NCBI GenBank assembly: GCA_963920665.1
Contig: OY987270.1
Span: 372,001 to 436,000, forward strand
DNA length: 64,000 bases
Source of the DNA: Straminergon stramineum
Lineage: Eukaryota; Streptophyta; Bryopsida; Hypnales; Calliergonaceae
Direction: 5' to 3'
This document shows, one piece after another, positions 60,541 to 64,000 of this stretch. Each line of letters opens with the position of its first letter. The stretch's first letter is position 1. The position numbers were made by a program, and so were the translations under genes. Below the pieces are notes generated by a model. That model saw only the letters and a list, made by a program, of their open reading frames with translations, did no database searches and had not been told where the DNA came from.

Positions 60541-60635
60541 AAGTCTTATTATAGGTCTAGGATTTCATAAAATTGAGATTGCGGGTTTCAATCGCAGTCT
60601 CAATGTTACAAAATTCTAGACCTATATTAAGATTT
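60541..60635. repeat. 95 nt foldback hairpin
   Basis: Arms of 43 nt (60541-60583 and 60593-60635) pair at about 36 positions with a 9 nt loop; the best-matched block is TATAGGTCTAG. Size and mismatch level would suit a small MITE or a small-RNA precursor. Nothing further identifies it. Confidence 0.6.
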
Positions 60636-63600
60636 GTCTTTTTCGAGCAGCTAAATTTGTGCAGATGAGGCTTTGTGGGTTAGACGTGAGTGATCATGGC
60701 TGGCTGTGGGATGAAACTACGCTGTCACGCACCCTGGAAGAAGGATCATCCATAGTACTGAGGATTCAGATCATTGCACGCAGAATTTGATTGCTGTGAA
60801 GCTAGCTTCAGTCTAGAGTTCAGACAACCTCCTCGTTATTGGTTTCGTGACACATCCTCACTGTCTATGATGCATTCTCGTTTTTGACACTTCCCTTCAG
60901 TTTCTGCGAATAATTTTGAAACCGACGAGGTGGAATTTCGACGTGCCTGCATCACGAAATGGAATTTTGGGCATACAGAGCATAATTATGTGCTTATTGA
61001 GCATCTGCTTACGCAATTAATTGCTTGAATTTTCTGTCCAGTAGGAAATATTTGGTGTTCTGTTGCTTCCTGATTTCATCTCGGATTCATGTTTATGATG
61101 CTCGTTATCTCTGGTTGCATATATTTGGTCCTTCAGTATGATCTGTCTGACAACTTTCGGAATATGCAGCTGTTGTGGCAATTCGAACCACATGCCGTGC
61201 TCCAGTTCTAGGAAAGCTATGAAAACTATCCTTTGGAGTACTGTCTGCCTCACATGTTGCCAGGAGTTTGGAACTACAGATACTGTAATACAGTCATATT
61301 TCTGCTAGAGCATGCTGGTGATGTTGCAAGCGCTCTGAAGTTGTCCCAGGACCTGGATAATTGTAGACTGAGATAGTCCAGAGCTTTCTGTCTGCACCTT
61401 AATTGTGAAGCACCTCGTCACCAGCTTTTGACAAGGACGACAAGTTCCTGTTTAAGGTTCCTGAGGTTAGTTGCCGTCTTTGGAGCTGTTCGTAGGAGAA
61501 TCTATGTCCAATCTTTGTCTCTATTACCTCTCAATTCGTGTTCAAGCCTAGGGAATATCCAGTTTTGAAAAAAGGCTTATATTTGCCATTCCTGGGCAAG
61601 GGCTTCCTTCATTTTCAATTCTCTGTTTGGGGACGGTACGGTTACGATTCTTTAATGCTCACCATTACTAACTTATTTGCAAAATTTGTAGAGAAAGAGC
61701 ACTAGTAAAAGAGGCCGTACGTTGCTGCGGGTCTGGCCGTAAATCAACGTAGCGCTCAACGACTTGACGCTCGTGAGTACACGAGGCTCTGGTTTCGCCT
61801 CCTTGACTGAGTACTGCTGTACAGTCCAGTCTTCTCTTTCTGCACTATTATGTATTGGAAGTGAAGCAACGGGCCATGTTCACTCTTCATTCGATCTTTC
61901 GTTATTCTCGGACTTCAGATTATCATCTAGCTTCTAGATCGAGGAGGATACTGTCTACAACATCCATGCTCTTCGATCGTCAACGCTATTCACTGTCGCT
62001 TCTGTCGTCTGCTGCATTTGCGGACATGGATTGGAGGACGATATATATATATACCATGCCAGGTTACAAAAGGAATACTATGGAAATTAAAGGTCAAATG
62101 GTTCCACATCGAAGGCTGCTTCGCATGGCTCAAATGGATTTATCCAGTACTTTCTCCTATGTTCATGCATGCTGCACACATTGTTTGCATAGCTAATGAA
62201 TTGGGGGTCCAGTGAAGACGAGGATTTAATATGGTGCCCTGTTTGTTCGCTAAAAGTGAAATCAAGCACCTAAGCACCTTGTCCAAGAAGGCTACCAGGG
62301 AAGGACGGAGATTATGCACCCAGTTGGAGTCTACGAGCTTGGTCATCATGCAGTCCAATCGCAAGGTTTAGGCTTCCTGATCGAAAGACTCTCCCAAAAG
62401 TGCAATCCAGAGGCACCAAAAGTTGCAAAAGAGCTCCAGAAAACTGCATTTCACATGATTTTTTTCAATCTTAAGCAGCATCGAAGTTCAGTAACATCTT
62501 GGGGTGCAGCAAAGAGTATCATCGACAGTAGTTATTGTAAGCAGGGAGGAATTTCCCGGGGGAGAGTAGCTATACCTCTTGTTCTCTGTTGGAATTATGC
62601 GTCACCACAAACCCAAATGTTTTCTTCATCGAATTCCGAAAAGGGTTTATACTTACGATAAAGGTTTTCCAATTGAATTGAATTGAGCATCGAATGTGGG
62701 CACCAGGGCTTTTTTTATTGGATTTCTGGTGCCAGATTGCCCCGGGATAAAAGTAATTTGGCGAAAAACTGGTAACAAACTCCGAATTATAAAAAAAATC
62801 TACGATGAAATCGCCACATTGTGGATAAAAATATAATTATGGACATGTGATATGTGCTAATGTAAGATATTTTCTATCCAATATGTGGATGAATGTTGAA
62901 ATTTGGAGCACTACTATAAAAATTCCTATCGCTACTTTGGCACTTCATTAAAAAAATAAAAATAAAAGCCCTTGTGGGTACCCCACAACCTCCACTTTTT
63001 GCTATTGTACCTAATTACCATTATTATACTACTCAAATTTTCATATTTTCATGTTAGCTTGGCAAGTGAAAGGAGATTCCAATGCACCAAATATTGCAAC
63101 ATTTGAATACCATATGCAAATGTTATAAGAGGGTCAAAGTTTTTTTGGTAGATGTTCTAAAATCAGTTCTTCCACATTGGTATTTTTAGGATGCGGATTT
63201 TGGGGTGTCCATCTTAATCCATTAGATCCTAGAGTTGTTTTGGTGAAAACAATGATTTATACTAGAAGTGGGATTATTAAAGACTCAAGAACCAAAGTAA
63301 AGAAAGTAATAATATAAAATTGGAAAATGAATGATAATGAGTGATGTGAAAAAAATAGAACAATCTACATTTGGTAATGCAAGAATTTAGAGTTTCTAAC
63401 AGTGTATAAAACATCATTGACAATAATATATAAAAATGAGCTAATATAGGCTTGTAGCAACCTCATTAAAGATTCACTTCAAGGACTTGGGAATCTATAA
63501 AAATTGCTTATATGATTTATATAGAGCAATCAACAATGAAAAATATATCTTCAATGTGTGAAAATACATGTTATCCACAAAAAGTATCCACCATGGGCAT

Positions 63601-64000
63601 ATATAGAATCTTCTACTCAAAATTGACACAAGTTTGATTGTGCTTCTTCCATGACCAATCAATATAGACTTACATAGAGGTAGTTGAAGCCAATTTCTAT
63701 AGAAAAAGATAGAAAAAGACATGGAAAAAGCATATATTTGATGAAAGTATAGTCAATATTGTAACATGTAGTTTTATATGTTGTATTTATTTATGGTGAG
63801 CTTCTTTCTAGAAAGTGTCTATCCACTTACAATGTCATATTTTTTAGATCCAATTCTTCAAATTCATTCACTATCAAATGAATTAGTGACCTTTATTTTC
63901 TAAGTCACTTCCAAATCCTTCAAGAGTAGAAATTAGGAGTTGACTCCTACTATTTTTACATTGCAAAAACCAATTTTTCATTTTGTGAGATATGAGGGGT
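60636..64000. other. Unassigned stretch, higher GC in the 61.3-62.7 kb part
   Basis: Frames at 61855-62196 and 62314-62661 (plus) are the longest, but I recognise nothing in their products and see no clear splice or start context. 62.75-64 kb is AT-rich and featureless. It may include an untranslated exon or a long non-coding RNA. Confidence 0.35.

Noticed and set aside
62314..62661. 115-codon plus-strand frame
   Set aside because: Product unrecognised, no convincing start or splice signals; kept only as part of an unexplained block.

Overview
The window looks like nuclear DNA of a land plant, AT-rich and transposon-rich. Three things point there: a nuclear gene for a plastid-targeted Ycf33/DUF751 protein, a CACTA transposon with TNP2/DUF4218/DUF4216 domains, and a Ty3/gypsy gag remnant. 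The lineage cannot be fixed from sequence alone. A REJ-domain surface protein would fit a plant with flagellated sperm (bryophyte, lycophyte, fern or cycad/Ginkgo type), but that is inference.

Layout. 1-13.5 kb holds no convincing gene. It has a 2.76 kb PIF/Harbinger-like element (159-2922, TAA target duplication), a nested foldback, several tandem duplications, and one copy of a dispersed repeat also found at 48 kb. 13.5-27.7 kb is a dead CACTA (En/Spm) element. Its TNP2 transposase reads on the minus strand and its second, TnpA-like gene on the plus strand; both are broken by stops or frameshifts. Two tandem arrays (about 46 bp and exactly 260 bp periods) lie between the two genes. A near-perfect 205 bp CACTA-type hairpin MITE sits at 28582-28786.

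28.98-54.4 kb is the main find: one 18-exon, roughly 4,540-codon gene on the minus strand. I reconstructed it because the splice phases agree at every junction. It encodes a signal peptide, an IPT/TIG domain, about 26 filamin-type Ig repeats (12 of them in a single 4,352 nt exon), a REJ-type region, and a long C-terminal region ending in a short hydrophobic tail. Filamin-type Ig repeats are known from the plant sperm adhesion protein GEX2, and REJ modules from sea urchin sperm receptors and polycystin-1. The combination suggests a gamete or flagellar surface protein. In this copy the frame is interrupted four times, by three TGA codons and one 1-nt deletion, so it is either a young pseudogene or depends on bypass splicing or a sequence correction.

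56.3-56.9 kb carries the intact single-exon Ycf33-like gene on the same strand, about 2 kb upstream of the giant gene. 57-64 kb holds a decayed Ty3/gypsy fragment, a 95 nt hairpin, and otherwise no recognisable gene.
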